Made by a program: the position numbers and the translations under genes
The notes under the pieces: generated by a model
Told to the model about the DNA's origin: nothing
Seen by the model: the letters and a program-made list of their open reading frames with translations, nothing else
The model's database searches: none
Shown here: piece by piece, positions 1 through 8,845 of the stretch
Numbering within the stretch: the first letter of the stretch is position 1
Layout: each line of letters begins with the position of its first letter
NCBI GenBank assembly: GCA_963733915.1
Contig: CAVTEP010000006.1
Location: forward strand, 124,001 to 188,000
Reading direction: 5' to 3'
Source: Sulfomarinibacter sp963733915
GTDB taxonomy: Bacteria > Acidobacteriota > Thermoanaerobaculia > Thermoanaerobaculales > Sulfomarinibacteraceae
Length of the DNA stretch: 64,000 nt

Positions 1-751
1 GCAGCGCGTTGACCAGCTTGTCCTTGGCGTATCCCGGGTGGACGTCGTGGCCGACGATGGTGACGTTGGCGGTATCGGCGCAGAAGGTCTCGTCCTCGAT
101 CTCGCCCAGGTCCGAGCCGTCGAGGGTGTAGGCGTAGTCGGCACCAAATGCGGCGACATCGAAATGCTCGGTGCCGCGGCCGACCTCCTCGTCGGTCGTG
201 AAGGCGATCCGAATCGGGCCGTGCACGAACTCGGGGTGATCCTTCATCCAGGCGACCGCGGTCATGATCTCGGCCACGCCGGCCTTGTCGTCGGCGCCGA
301 GCAGGGTCGACCCGTCGGTGTGGATCAGGGTGTGGCCGACGCAGCGCTCGAGGTTCGGGTTGTCGGCGGCCTTCAACACCTGCTCGGCGTTGAGCTCGAT
401 GTCGGAGCCGCCGTACGAATCGATGATCTGCGGTTTTACGTTTTCGCCCGAGGTCCCAAAGTAGGTGTCGACGTGGGCGATGAGGCCGATTGCCGGCACC
501 TTGCCTTTGGCGGGGTGGTCGGCAGGGAGGTTCTCCGGCACCGACGCGAAAACATAGCCCCACTCGTTCATCTCGGCGTCGCCGCAACCGAGCTCCTTGA
601 GCTCCTCGGCCAGCATTCGCGAAAGGTCTTTCTGCTTCTCGGTCGAAGGGCTCGACTTGGAGCTCTCATCCGATCTCGTGTCGACCTTGACATAGCGCAG
701 GAACCTGTCGCGCAGCTGTTGACGGTACGTGGCATCGAGGGTTGCGGTCAC
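1..751 (-). CDS. pepT: Peptidase T (tripeptidase), 3' end outside window
   Basis: M20-family metallopeptidase that removes the N-terminal residue from tripeptides in the cytosol. The first 250 codons are visible. Family metal-site motifs are present: AHVDT at residues 92-96 (His93, Asp95), GADDKAG around 152-158 and the TTDEEVG carboxylate pair near 186-191. The start is taken as GTG at 751 because GGAGGT lies about 8 bases upstream. The C-terminal half runs off the left edge, so integrity cannot be judged. The next gene upstream on this strand is the OmpV-like protein, about 80 bp away. The PepT assignment is by motif and overall sequence resemblance. Confidence 0.88.
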   Translation of the reverse strand, partial: MTATLDATYRQQLRDRFLRYVKVDTRSDESSKSSPSTEKQKDLSRMLAEELKELGCGDAEMNEWGYVFASVPENLPADHPAKGKVPAIGLIAHVDTYFGTSGENVKPQIIDSYGGSDIELNAEQVLKAADNPNLERCVGHTLIHTDGSTLLGADDKAGVAEIMTAVAWMKDHPEFVHGPIRIAFTTDEEVGRGTEHFDVAAFGADYAYTLDGSDLGEIEDETFCADTANVTIVGHDVHPGYAKDKLVNAL

Positions 752-833
752 TGGTCACCTCCACGGCGGTTTCGGAACGCGAGTCTAACCCGTCGTCTCC
801 GTAGAGTCCAAGACTGCCGGGCGTTTGGCGTCA

Positions 834-1634
834 TCAGGGCCGGGTCTCGAGCTTGCCGAAGCGGTAGGTGGCGCCGACGAGGACGAAGTAGGCTCGCTGC
901 TTGTCGACGATCGGGCTCGAGTAGATCTCGTTGTCGAGGCGTTGGACGCGCAACAGGGCGACCAGGTTCACCCTGGGCGTGAGCATGAAAAACGCGAACA
1001 GCGAGCTTCTGAAATTGACCGCGGAGCCGGGCTCGTAGGCGGGGCGGCCCGGGGCCGTTTCCTCGGGTGTGACGCCGACGTAGTAGTCGACGAAGTTGCT
1101 GCTCTGCCACACAAAGCCGATCGACGGCGTCAGGCCCCAACGGTACGCGTTGAAGGTCCATGCTCGCGAAAAGTCGAGGCCGATCTGTTGACCACCCGAG
1201 CGTCCGAGGAGGTCGGTGTAGGCGGAGGCGCTCAGCTTGTACTTGCCCGGCGTCCAGTCGACGACGACCCCGCCCTCGATCGACGATTTGCGTTCATCCA
1301 GCCCCTCGAGCTCGGGAGAATCGTCGGGGTCGAGACCGGCGAAAACGATGCCCGCGCGTGCGTCGATGACGAAGTCTCCCTTCTCGAAAAGATGGAAGCC
1401 TGCCTGGATTCCCTGCACGTAGAACCTCTTGTAGTAGAGCTCGATCAGCGGGATCGGCAGGACCGAGTTGTTTGCTCCGACATAGGGGCGCGGCGAGGAG
1501 GTCACGCCGAGGCCGAGGGACCACCGGACCGCGGAGGGGGCAGGGGAGGGGGCTGGTTCGGCAATTTCATCCTGAGCAAACAACGACAGGCTCGAAAAGA
1601 GAGCGAGGATCAAAGCGAAGGCGCGTTTCGTCAT
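834..1634 (-). CDS. MipA/OmpV family outer-membrane protein
   Basis: A 266-aa exported protein. An N-terminal signal peptide (MTKRAFALILALFSSLSLFAQ) precedes a beta-rich body with repeated aromatic/glycine strands, and the protein ends in a short strand typical of outer-membrane barrels. The SSPRPYVGAN, YYKRFYVQGIQAGF and FVLVGATYRFGKL stretches resemble the MipA/OmpV (MltA-interacting) family, whose members are porin-like or act as murein-hydrolase scaffolds. The reading frame stays open far upstream, but ATG at 1634 is chosen because it starts the signal peptide and has AAGGAAAA just upstream. The exact role is not known from sequence. Confidence 0.75.
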   Translation of the reverse strand: MTKRAFALILALFSSLSLFAQDEIAEPAPSPAPSAVRWSLGLGVTSSPRPYVGANNSVLPIPLIELYYKRFYVQGIQAGFHLFEKGDFVIDARAGIVFAGLDPDDSPELEGLDERKSSIEGGVVVDWTPGKYKLSASAYTDLLGRSGGQQIGLDFSRAWTFNAYRWGLTPSIGFVWQSSNFVDYYVGVTPEETAPGRPAYEPGSAVNFRSSLFAFFMLTPRVNLVALLRVQRLDNEIYSSPIVDKQRAYFVLVGATYRFGKLETRP

Positions 1635-1839
1635 GTGTTTTCCTTTTCTGGGCAGCGCTGCCGCACCGGCATTCTGCCAGCATCTCGTCAAAAAGCAAAA
1701 AACGGCCCGCTCGGGAGCGGACCGGTCTTTAACACGCTCGTGACCTCCCGCCATTGACCTCGACCGAGAGTGCGGCCATAGTGGAGAAACAGTCTCGGGA
1801 TGGACCTTCCAGCTCCGGACGTGGATCGGAGGATCAGAC

Positions 1840-2943
1840 GTGAAATTCGGATTATGGACAATAGTTGGGTGCGCCTTTCTGGCTTCGGCGTCGTTGGCCT
1901 GTGCGCAGCAGCCCGAGGCGGGAGTCGATTCGACCGCCGCTGTCAATGACCCGGTGGTAGCCAGGTTCGGCGATGACACAATCACCGAGTCCGAGCTCGA
2001 GGAGATGGTCGCGCCGTCGCTGGTAGCGCTCCGGCAGCAGATTTACGAGGCCAGGGCCGGCAAGCTCAAATCGGAGATTTTCGAACGTCTGGTCGCCGAT
2101 GCGGCAGCCGCCGAAGGCATCCCCGTCGAGGAGTATCTGCAGAAGAACCTCGAGGGGAAGGTTGTCGATCCGGACGAGACCGAAATCGTCAAATTCATGA
2201 CCATGTACCGTACACGCTTGTCCAAGGACGATCTGGAGGCCAGGAATCAGGCGATCCAGGTCCTCAAGCAGCAACAGCAACAACGCGCCATCACGGAGAT
2301 GCTCGACGCGATGTTTGCCGAGGCAGGAGTCGTCATCCTGCTCGAACCGCCGCGCGTCGAGGTGGCGATCGCCGAGGGGACGCCGTCGAGGGGGCCGCAG
2401 GGCGCCCCCGTCGTGCTGGTGGAGTACACGGACTTCCAGTGCCCGTACTGCAGCCGCGTGCAGCCGACCATCGACGAGCTCATGAATCGGTACGGGGATC
2501 AGGTCCGGTTCGTTACCAAGAACCTCCCGCTGCCGATGCACCCCCAGGCTCAGCTCGCCGGCGAGGCCTCGCTCTGCGCCCAGGATCAGGCGAAGTTCTG
2601 GGAGTTCCGCGGATGGCTGTTCGCCAACCAGCGGACCATGAATCGTGAAACGATGATCGGCGCAGCGGGTACCCTCGGTCTGGACCAGGGAGTCTTCACG
2701 ACATGTATTGAAAGCGGAACGCACGCCGCCCAGGTGCAGGCCGATATGGAGGAGGCCCGCAGCTTCGGCATTACGGGCACGCCGGGTTTTCTGATCAACG
2801 GCCGGGTCATCAGCGGGGCGCAACCGATCGAGACCTTCGAGACGATGATCAACGAAGAGCTGACCCGCAAGGGCGTCGAGGTGCCGCCGAAGCAGGCGGC
2901 GGCCGCAGTGGCACCAGGGGCCGGGGAGACAGCAACCGAGTAA
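1840..2943 (+). CDS. Exported DsbA-like thioredoxin-fold protein with SurA-like N-terminal region
   Basis: A 367-aa protein for the cell envelope. Residues 1-22 form a signal sequence ending in SLACAQ; a lipobox is possible but weak. Residues about 36-170 resemble the helical N-terminal region of SurA/PrsA foldases (VVARFGDDTITESELEE...). Residues about 180-345 form a DsbA/thioredoxin-like domain with the redox motif CPYC at 201-204 and the cis-proline segment TGTPGFLINGR. The likely role is disulfide exchange coupled to folding in the periplasm. The start is GTG at 1840, supported by GGAGGA 5-10 bases upstream. The C-terminus is an Ala/Gly-rich tail. No DsbB-like partner is seen in the window. 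Confidence 0.85.
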   Translation: MKFGLWTIVGCAFLASASLACAQQPEAGVDSTAAVNDPVVARFGDDTITESELEEMVAPSLVALRQQIYEARAGKLKSEIFERLVADAAAAEGIPVEEYLQKNLEGKVVDPDETEIVKFMTMYRTRLSKDDLEARNQAIQVLKQQQQQRAITEMLDAMFAEAGVVILLEPPRVEVAIAEGTPSRGPQGAPVVLVEYTDFQCPYCSRVQPTIDELMNRYGDQVRFVTKNLPLPMHPQAQLAGEASLCAQDQAKFWEFRGWLFANQRTMNRETMIGAAGTLGLDQGVFTTCIESGTHAAQVQADMEEARSFGITGTPGFLINGRVISGAQPIETFETMINEELTRKGVEVPPKQAAAAVAPGAGETATE

Positions 2944-2945
2944 TC

Positions 2946-3046
2946 TGAATTTTCAATTCTCAATTCTCAGTTCTCAATTCACACCCGCCCACCCTCGATG
3001 CAGATCGTCGGCAGAATTCAAAATTGAGAATTCAAAATTGAGAATT
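2946..3046. repeat. Inverted heptamer-array element 1 (CAATTCT units)
   Basis: The left arm at 2946-2980 is built from imperfect CAATTCT/CAGTTCT units. It is followed by the C-rich block ACACCCGCCCACCC (2981-2994), a short spacer, and at 3014-3046 the inverted array of AATTGAG units. The element fills the gap between two convergent genes, and the right arm overlaps the stop codon of the gene at 3045. The arms can pair into a long imperfect AT-rich hairpin. No T-tract follows, so it is not a standard intrinsic terminator. Confidence 0.8.
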
Positions 3047-3344
3047 AGTCCAGGTCGATATCCCGAATCGGCTTGCCCTCATCCTTCGTCTTCTTGGCGT
3101 TGTCGAGGAGCTCGCTGAAGCGGTCCTGCATCAACCGGTCCTTGTCCTTTTCTTTTCGCATCGCTTCGGCCATCCGATCCGCCGCCCGCGCCTTTTCGCT
3201 CTCGATCTGCTGGAGGCGGGCGTCAAAGTCCACCTTGTCCCGGTTCTGGACCGGCGGCGCGTGATCGATCACGACCCCCGCCTCGGTATCGACCCGGATT
3301 TTGGAACCGCAGTGCGGACACGTGATGCTGAGCTTTTCCGTCAT
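3045..3344 (-). CDS. Small zinc-ribbon protein with coiled-coil tail
   Basis: A 99-aa cytosolic protein of unknown function. CPHCGSK near residues 9-15 is one half of a zinc ribbon; no second CxxC pair is visible. The remainder is highly charged and helical (QQIESEKARAADRMAEAMRK) and likely a coiled coil. ATG at 3344 is preferred over an in-frame GTG two codons upstream because GAGGTG is spaced correctly before it. It begins 7 bp after the stop of the upstream flavoprotein gene, so the two are probably co-transcribed. Confidence 0.65.
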   Translation of the reverse strand: MTEKLSITCPHCGSKIRVDTEAGVVIDHAPPVQNRDKVDFDARLQQIESEKARAADRMAEAMRKEKDKDRLMQDRFSELLDNAKKTKDEGKPIRDIDLD

Positions 3345-3351
3345 GTTCACC

Positions 3352-4722
3352 TCAGCCCGAGGTCTTCAGGCTCTTCGCCAGTTGATTCGCCGCCACCAGC
3401 ACCGGGTCCCAGACCGGTGCGAAGGGCGGCGCATAGACCAGATCGAGGCCCTGGAGATCGGCGACCGTCAGGTGGGCCGCGAGGGCCGTGGCCAGGGTAT
3501 TGACGCGCAGCGCGGCGCCCTCGGTTCCGGTCAGCTCGCCACCCAGCAGGAGGCCCGTTTCGCGGTCGGCGATCAGTCGCACCTGGACCGGCACGCCGTC
3601 AGGGTAAGCGTGGGCCCGCGAGCGCTGTCGAATCGTCACCGCCACCGGGTCGAAGCCCTCGGCCGCCGCCTGCTGCTCGCCGATGCCGGTGCGCGCGACC
3701 TCGAGGTCGAAAACGACGAAACCGGCGGTGCCGACGATGCCGCGAAAGCGCTCATTCGCGCCGAGCACATTGGCGCCTGCAATGCGCCCCTGCTTGTTGG
3801 CGGTGGTGCCGAGCGGAATCCATGCGTTTTTCCGCAAAACCCGGTGGTAGGCCTCGGCGCAATCGCCGGCCGCCCACACCGCCTCGTGGGAGGTCTGCAG
3901 TTGTTGGTTCACCCAGATCGCACGGGTGCTACCGATCCGCAGACCGGCGGCTGCCGCCAGCTCGGTGTTCGGCCGCACACCGGCGGCGACCAGCACGAGA
4001 TCGGCTTCGAAGCGTCCACGATCGGTAACGACCGCCGCCACCCGGCCGTCTTTCCCGGCCTCGGCGCCCTCGACCGAGACCCCCGTGTGATAGCCAACGC
4101 CGTGGGCGTCGAGGGTTTTCTCGACCACCGCCACGGTTTCCTCGTGCCAACCGGGGAGCAGCTGCGCCTGCTTTTCGAGGACGGTCACGGCGAGGCCGCG
4201 CGCGGCCAGCACGTGCGCCATTTCCATCCCGATGTAACCGGCGCCGATGATGACCGCCGATCGCGGGCGATTGGCCAACGACTTCTTGATGACGGCGCCG
4301 TCCGAAAGCTCGCGCAGCACCTCGACGCCGGGAAGGTCGAGTCCTTCGAGGGGAAGGCGGACCGCCCGCGCGCCGGTCGCGATGACGAGCGCGTCGAAGG
4401 GCTCGCGGAGGTCCTTGCCCTTGTCGAGATCGGTGACCGTCAGGAACCCGCCATCGAGATCGATCGCCCGCACCTCGTGGCGGAGTCGGAGGCCGATGCC
4501 CCGTTTCCTGCGGGCCTCCTCGGCGGTGAGCACCACCAGGTCCTCGATATCGCGCTTCGGGTCCTCGATGTTGTAGGGCATGCCGCAGGCGCCGTAGGAG
4601 ATCCAATCGCCCTTCTCGAAGACCCTCACCCTGGTCTTAGGCCGCCGCCGCCGGATCTGGCTGGCGGCGCTCATCCCGGCGGCGACGCCGCCGACGACAA
4701 GCACTCGCTCGGGGACGCTCAT
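3352..4722 (-). CDS. CoA-disulfide reductase / NADH oxidase-like flavoprotein
   Basis: A 456-aa FAD- and NAD(P)H-dependent oxidoreductase of the pyridine-nucleotide disulfide family. The N-terminal FAD motif is VLVVGGVAAGMSAA, and the redox segment SYGACGMPY carries the single active-site cysteine near residue 47, typical of CoA-disulfide reductases and NADH oxidases rather than a CxxxxC pair. A second Rossmann motif (VIIGAGYIGMEMA) lies near 170, followed by the second FAD motif WAAGDCAE. The C-terminal dimerisation segment YAPPFAPVWDPV contains the tyrosine common in this subgroup. The substrate (CoA disulfide, persulfide or O2) cannot be told from sequence. Confidence 0.82.
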   Translation of the reverse strand: MSVPERVLVVGGVAAGMSAASQIRRRRPKTRVRVFEKGDWISYGACGMPYNIEDPKRDIEDLVVLTAEEARRKRGIGLRLRHEVRAIDLDGGFLTVTDLDKGKDLREPFDALVIATGARAVRLPLEGLDLPGVEVLRELSDGAVIKKSLANRPRSAVIIGAGYIGMEMAHVLAARGLAVTVLEKQAQLLPGWHEETVAVVEKTLDAHGVGYHTGVSVEGAEAGKDGRVAAVVTDRGRFEADLVLVAAGVRPNTELAAAAGLRIGSTRAIWVNQQLQTSHEAVWAAGDCAEAYHRVLRKNAWIPLGTTANKQGRIAGANVLGANERFRGIVGTAGFVVFDLEVARTGIGEQQAAAEGFDPVAVTIRQRSRAHAYPDGVPVQVRLIADRETGLLLGGELTGTEGAALRVNTLATALAAHLTVADLQGLDLVYAPPFAPVWDPVLVAANQLAKSLKTSG

Positions 4723-4891
4723 GGCCGCCTCCCGGTTTTCCCGAAGGGCCCGCTTCGCACCGTGCGATGACGACGGTGGGTCACGACGGTGATTCTCGTT
4801 TCAGCATCGATCCGACACAGTCTACCCCCGACGTTCCTGTCCCGCCAGGGGTGCTATCCTGCACTGTGAAGATGCCCGGAAGGAGGTCGGT

Positions 4892-5410
4892 ATGGCAGCC
4901 GCGAGATGCGCGTCCGTGTTCGCTCTGGCCGTCGCACTGCTGCTTGCTGCGGCGTGCGAGAACACCGAACCCTCCCAGGGGGAGCGTGAGGCGGTGGAGG
5001 CCGCCGTCCGCGGCTACCTCCACGCATTGGCCGAGGCCTACTCGACCCTCGACACCAGAGTGCTCGACGAGTGGGCCAGCCCCAACGAGATCGCTGCGGT
5101 TCGCAAGCTGCTGACCCAGCTCGCGCAGACCGGCGACCGGATCGACTCCAAGCTGATCGGTTTCGAGATCGAGTCGATGGCGATGTTTCGTGGCGTCAAC
5201 GCCACCGTGCGGTTGATCGAGGTCTGGGACGTGACCCGCTACGGCGCCCTTGACGGACGCGAGAAGGGCCGCAACCCGAGCTCTCTCCAGAACACCCTGC
5301 TCCAGCTGCGGCTGGTCGAGGGAAGGTGGGCCGTGGTCGGGCGCACGATCATGAGCCAGGAGACGCCGGTCCCCGAGCAGCAGCAGCCCGCAACCGGGGA
5401 TGGCGGTTGA
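4892..5410 (+). CDS. Predicted lipoprotein, unknown function
   Basis: A 172-aa protein with a lipoprotein signal sequence ending LLLAAAC (Cys near residue 22). The body, about 35-150, could fold as an NTF2/SnoaL-like cone (helix-rich start, then strands GVNATVRLIEVWDV and LLQLRLVEGRWAVVGR), but I do not recognise a named family. The ATG is preceded by GGAGG. The stop TGA overlaps the TTG start of der, so the two genes are translationally coupled and begin a forward operon. An envelope location is inferred from the lipobox. Confidence 0.72.
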   Translation: MAAARCASVFALAVALLLAAACENTEPSQGEREAVEAAVRGYLHALAEAYSTLDTRVLDEWASPNEIAAVRKLLTQLAQTGDRIDSKLIGFEIESMAMFRGVNATVRLIEVWDVTRYGALDGREKGRNPSSLQNTLLQLRLVEGRWAVVGRTIMSQETPVPEQQQPATGDGG

Positions 5411-6750
5411 GCCGCCAGCCGGTGGTGGTTGTGGTGGGCCGGCCCAACGTCGGCAAGTCCACCCTCTTCAACCGGCTGACCCGCAGCCGGCGGGCCCTGG
5501 TGCACGATCTGCCGGGGGTGACCCGCGACCGGATATTCGGCGAGGCCGAGCGCGAGGGCGGCGGATTCGTGACCGTGGTCGACACCGGTGGCCTGTTGAT
5601 GGAGGATGAGGACGCCTTCGTGCCGCTGATCCGCGGCCAGGCGGAATCGGCGATCCGCGACGCCGACGTGGTGATCTTTCTCCTCGACGGCGAGGCGGGG
5701 CCGATCCCCGAGGACCACGAGATCGCCGGCTACCTGCGCGGCCTCGGTGTCCCCGTGGTGCCGGCCGTCAACAAGGGCGACCGCAAGAATGTCGAGCTGC
5801 AATCGCACGAATTTCACAGCCTCGGCCTCGGCGAGCCGGTCGTGATCTCGGCCGAGCACGGCACCGGCATGGACGGGCTCTGGCACGCCCTCGAGCCGCA
5901 CCTGCCCGCGTCCGAGGAGCCCGTCCCGGATGCGGAGCGAGGCGCAGACGCCGAGATCCCGGTCGCGGTCATCGGCCGGCCCAACGTCGGCAAGTCCTCA
6001 CTCATCAACTGCATGCTCGGGGACGAGCGGTTGCTGGTGAGCGAGATCGCGGGCACCACGCGCGACGCGGTCGACACCATCCTCGAAAAAGACGGCGTCC
6101 GGTACCAGTTCGTGGACACCGCCGGCATTCGGCGCAAGGGGAAGACCGACCGCGGGGCCGAGGTGCTGTCCGTGGTCATGGCCCGCCGCTACCTGGAGCG
6201 GGCCCAGATCTGCCTGTTGGTCGTCGACGCCGAGGAGGGGATCACCAATCAGGACGCGCATGTCGGAGGCTACGCGTGGGAGGCCGGCCGCGCGGTGATC
6301 CTGGTGGTCAACAAGTGGGATCTGATCGCGGACCGCGCTCAGGGTCGCGCACGCATCGAGGATCAGGTAGCCCAACAGCTCAAGTTCATGCGCCATTCAC
6401 CACAGGTCTTCCTTTCCGCGCTCAACGGCCGGGGTGTCCACCGGTTGTTCCCGGTGATCAAGGACCTCCACCAGGCCTACAACCGGCGCAGTTCGACCGC
6501 CGACCTCAGCAGGATCGTCGGCGACGCCTGGGAGTCGCGGCCGCCGCCGACGCCGTCGAGCAAGGGGCCCCGGCTCTTCTACTGCACCCAGGTCAATCAC
6601 GCGCCGCCCCGTTTCGTCCTTTTCACCAACCTTCAGAAGAGCCCGCATTTTTCCTACATGCGGTATCTCGAGAACACGCTCCGCGGTGCTCTGGGTTTGG
6701 ACGGAGTCCCGATTCGGGTTATGATCAGAGGACGGCGGGCAGATATCTGA
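5407..6750 (+). CDS. der: Ribosome biogenesis GTPase Der (EngA)
   Basis: A 447-aa tandem-domain GTPase needed for 50S subunit assembly. Two complete G domains are visible, each with the P-loop GRPNVGKS (near residues 10 and 198), followed by DTGG with NKGD, and by DTAG with NKWD. The C-terminal KH-like domain includes CTQVNHAPPRFVLFTN and FSYMRYLEN and ends VPIRVMIRGRR. The start is TTG at 5407, overlapping the preceding stop. Upstream ATG/GTG options would add sequence that duplicates the end of the lipoprotein gene in another frame. The length fits the family. Confidence 0.95.
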   Translation: MSRQPVVVVVGRPNVGKSTLFNRLTRSRRALVHDLPGVTRDRIFGEAEREGGGFVTVVDTGGLLMEDEDAFVPLIRGQAESAIRDADVVIFLLDGEAGPIPEDHEIAGYLRGLGVPVVPAVNKGDRKNVELQSHEFHSLGLGEPVVISAEHGTGMDGLWHALEPHLPASEEPVPDAERGADAEIPVAVIGRPNVGKSSLINCMLGDERLLVSEIAGTTRDAVDTILEKDGVRYQFVDTAGIRRKGKTDRGAEVLSVVMARRYLERAQICLLVVDAEEGITNQDAHVGGYAWEAGRAVILVVNKWDLIADRAQGRARIEDQVAQQLKFMRHSPQVFLSALNGRGVHRLFPVIKDLHQAYNRRSSTADLSRIVGDAWESRPPPTPSSKGPRLFYCTQVNHAPPRFVLFTNLQKSPHFSYMRYLENTLRGALGLDGVPIRVMIRGRRADI

Positions 6751-6763
6751 CTGAAGGATTTCC

Positions 6764-8845
6764 ATGGTTTTCTTCAACTACGCGCTGCGCAAGCTCAATG
6801 CCAAGATCGTGTACTACGGTCCGGGATTGTGCGGCAAAACGACCAATTTGGTCTGGATTCACGACCATTTCGAGGGCGGCGAACGCGGCAAGATGATCTC
6901 GCTTGCGACCGAGGGCGACCGGACGATTTTTTTCGACCTCTTGCCGCTCGAAATCGGCTCGATCCGCGGGATGGACGTCACTCTCCAGCTGTATACGGTC
7001 CCCGGCCAGGTGCACTACAACTCCACCCGCCAGCTCGTGCTACGCGGCGCCGATGGGGTGGTTTTTGTCGGCGACTCGCAGCGCGCCATGCTCAACTCGA
7101 ACGCCGACAGCTTCAAGAATCTCCAGGAAAACCTGCTCCTCCAGGGCATCAGCCTCGATGGGTTCCCGCTGGTTCTTCAGTTCAACAAGCGCGACCTCCG
7201 CGACGTGGTCCCCATGGAAGAGCTCAACGACGCCCTCAACCACTACTCGGTGCCGATCTTCGAGGCCGTCGCGACCGAGGGCGTCGGCGTGCAGGAGACC
7301 CTCGAGGGCATCGTCAAGCTGGTCATGCGGAGCTTGCGCCAACGCTATGAGGGCGCCACCACCGGCGCCAGAACGCCGGGCGTGGCGGACCCACAGGTCA
7401 AGCGAACGTCGGTGAGCGTGCCCGAGACTCCCGCCAGGCGGCCCGAACCGGCCGCGGTGCCGCCGCCGGCAAAGCCCGCGCCCAAGGTCCCGGTACCCCA
7501 GCCGGCCGCTGCGCCGCCGCCCGCACGCCCTGCGCCACAGCCCCCGGTGAAGCCGCCACCTGTAGCGAAACCTCCAGCGGCGAAACCGCCGCCTGCCGCT
7601 CCCGCGCCGGGATCGGGATTTTCGCCCGAGGACGGAGCGAAGACCACCGACTTTTCGAAGACTCTCGGGCCCGACCTGTTCATGGAGGTCCCGGGCGAAG
7701 GGTTTGCCGACGAGATCAGTACCGCCGTCTACGACCTCGATGCCGACTTCGACGGCCACGCCGCGATCGACTACGAGGAGTTCAAGAAGCTCGACGCGCC
7801 GCCTTCACGGCCGATATCGCCGCCGCCGGCGAAACCGGTCGCGCCTCCAAAGGCGACCGCGCCGCCCGCAGCCCCCTTGGGCGGCACCTTCGAGGAGGAA
7901 CCGATTTCGTTCGACGGCGTCGACGTCGCGGACATCTCCTTCGACGCCGAGCCGACGGACGCGCGGATGAAGGCGCCCGAAGTGGACGATTTTTCCGCCA
8001 GCGGTGTGATCGGGCCCGAAGACGCCGACATTTTTTCGCCGCCGGACATGGATTCGTTTCCCGACTTCGAGCTCGACGACCCGAACGCGCGGCCCGAGCC
8101 GATTGTTCCCGAACCGGAGCCGGAGCCCGAGTTCGAGCCCGTGCCCGAGTTCGAGATCGAGGCCCTTCCGCAGGACACGATCGAGGAGGCCCTACCGGTC
8201 GACGCGGTGCCGGATTTCGAGATCACCGAGCCCGAGGTGGCGTTCGGCGAAGATACCGAGCCGGCAACGCCGCCGGCGATGGCGACAGCGGAGAGATACG
8301 AGGACCGCATCGATGCGCCGAGCCCGTTTGTCCCACAACGGGAGGCGGCGGCGTTTGCCGACGTGATTGCCGAGGACACGGGTGAGCGGGTGGCGCCGCT
8401 CGGCTCGGCCGCCGATCGCTGGGCGGACGAGGCGGCCGAGGCGCCGGCCGAAGCCCTCGACTCCGATTTCTTCGAGGAGCCGCCCCCGGCCGAAAGGTCG
8501 CACGCCGAACCGGTGGTGGTGGGGAGCGCAGACCCCTGGACCGAGGAGGAGCTGTCGGGGGTCTATGACCTCGCCGAGGTCGAGAAGCTCGAGGCGGAGG
8601 CGGCCGCGGCGGCCATCGAGCCGGCTGCCAGGCGCGCGGTGGACGTGAGGGCTGAGGACAACCAGGTCCACCTCCGCCTCCAGGGCACCGGCGCGATTAT
8701 CGAGAGCGGGCAGGTGAGGGCGCTCGACATCGAGGTTCCGGTGCCCGGCGCCTGGGTCGGCAACCGGCGCGTCACCCTCCAGCTGCGTTTGACACTCATA
8801 CCTGATACGGAGGACGAGGATGGCGGAGCGGGTGGTTCTTCCTGA
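6764..8845 (+). CDS. MglA-like small GTPase fused to a long Pro-rich/acidic tail
   Basis: A 693-aa protein. Residues 1-195 are a Ras-like GTPase of the MglA group: P-loop GPGLCGKTTN (about 20-29), TVPGQVHYNSTRQLVL (switch II region) and FNKRD (about 142). MglA proteins set cell polarity and gliding in myxobacteria. Residues about 210-285 are Pro/Ala/Lys-rich (PPAKPAPK-type repeats). Residues about 290-630 are strongly acidic with short hydrophobic islands and look disordered. The last 60 residues (VHLRLQGTGAIIESGQ to TLQLRLTLIPDTE) look like a small beta domain. Usual MglA proteins have only the first 195 residues. It lies 13 bp after der and overlaps the next gene by 26 bp. Confidence 0.82.
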   Translation: MVFFNYALRKLNAKIVYYGPGLCGKTTNLVWIHDHFEGGERGKMISLATEGDRTIFFDLLPLEIGSIRGMDVTLQLYTVPGQVHYNSTRQLVLRGADGVVFVGDSQRAMLNSNADSFKNLQENLLLQGISLDGFPLVLQFNKRDLRDVVPMEELNDALNHYSVPIFEAVATEGVGVQETLEGIVKLVMRSLRQRYEGATTGARTPGVADPQVKRTSVSVPETPARRPEPAAVPPPAKPAPKVPVPQPAAAPPPARPAPQPPVKPPPVAKPPAAKPPPAAPAPGSGFSPEDGAKTTDFSKTLGPDLFMEVPGEGFADEISTAVYDLDADFDGHAAIDYEEFKKLDAPPSRPISPPPAKPVAPPKATAPPAAPLGGTFEEEPISFDGVDVADISFDAEPTDARMKAPEVDDFSASGVIGPEDADIFSPPDMDSFPDFELDDPNARPEPIVPEPEPEPEFEPVPEFEIEALPQDTIEEALPVDAVPDFEITEPEVAFGEDTEPATPPAMATAERYEDRIDAPSPFVPQREAAAFADVIAEDTGERVAPLGSAADRWADEAAEAPAEALDSDFFEEPPPAERSHAEPVVVGSADPWTEEELSGVYDLAEVEKLEAEAAAAAIEPAARRAVDVRAEDNQVHLRLQGTGAIIESGQVRALDIEVPVPGAWVGNRRVTLQLRLTLIPDTEDEDGGAGGSS

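Noticed and set aside
2946..3046. CRISPR array
   Set aside because: The short arrays here and elsewhere have 7-8-bp units without spacers, arms are inverted and no cas genes are present.
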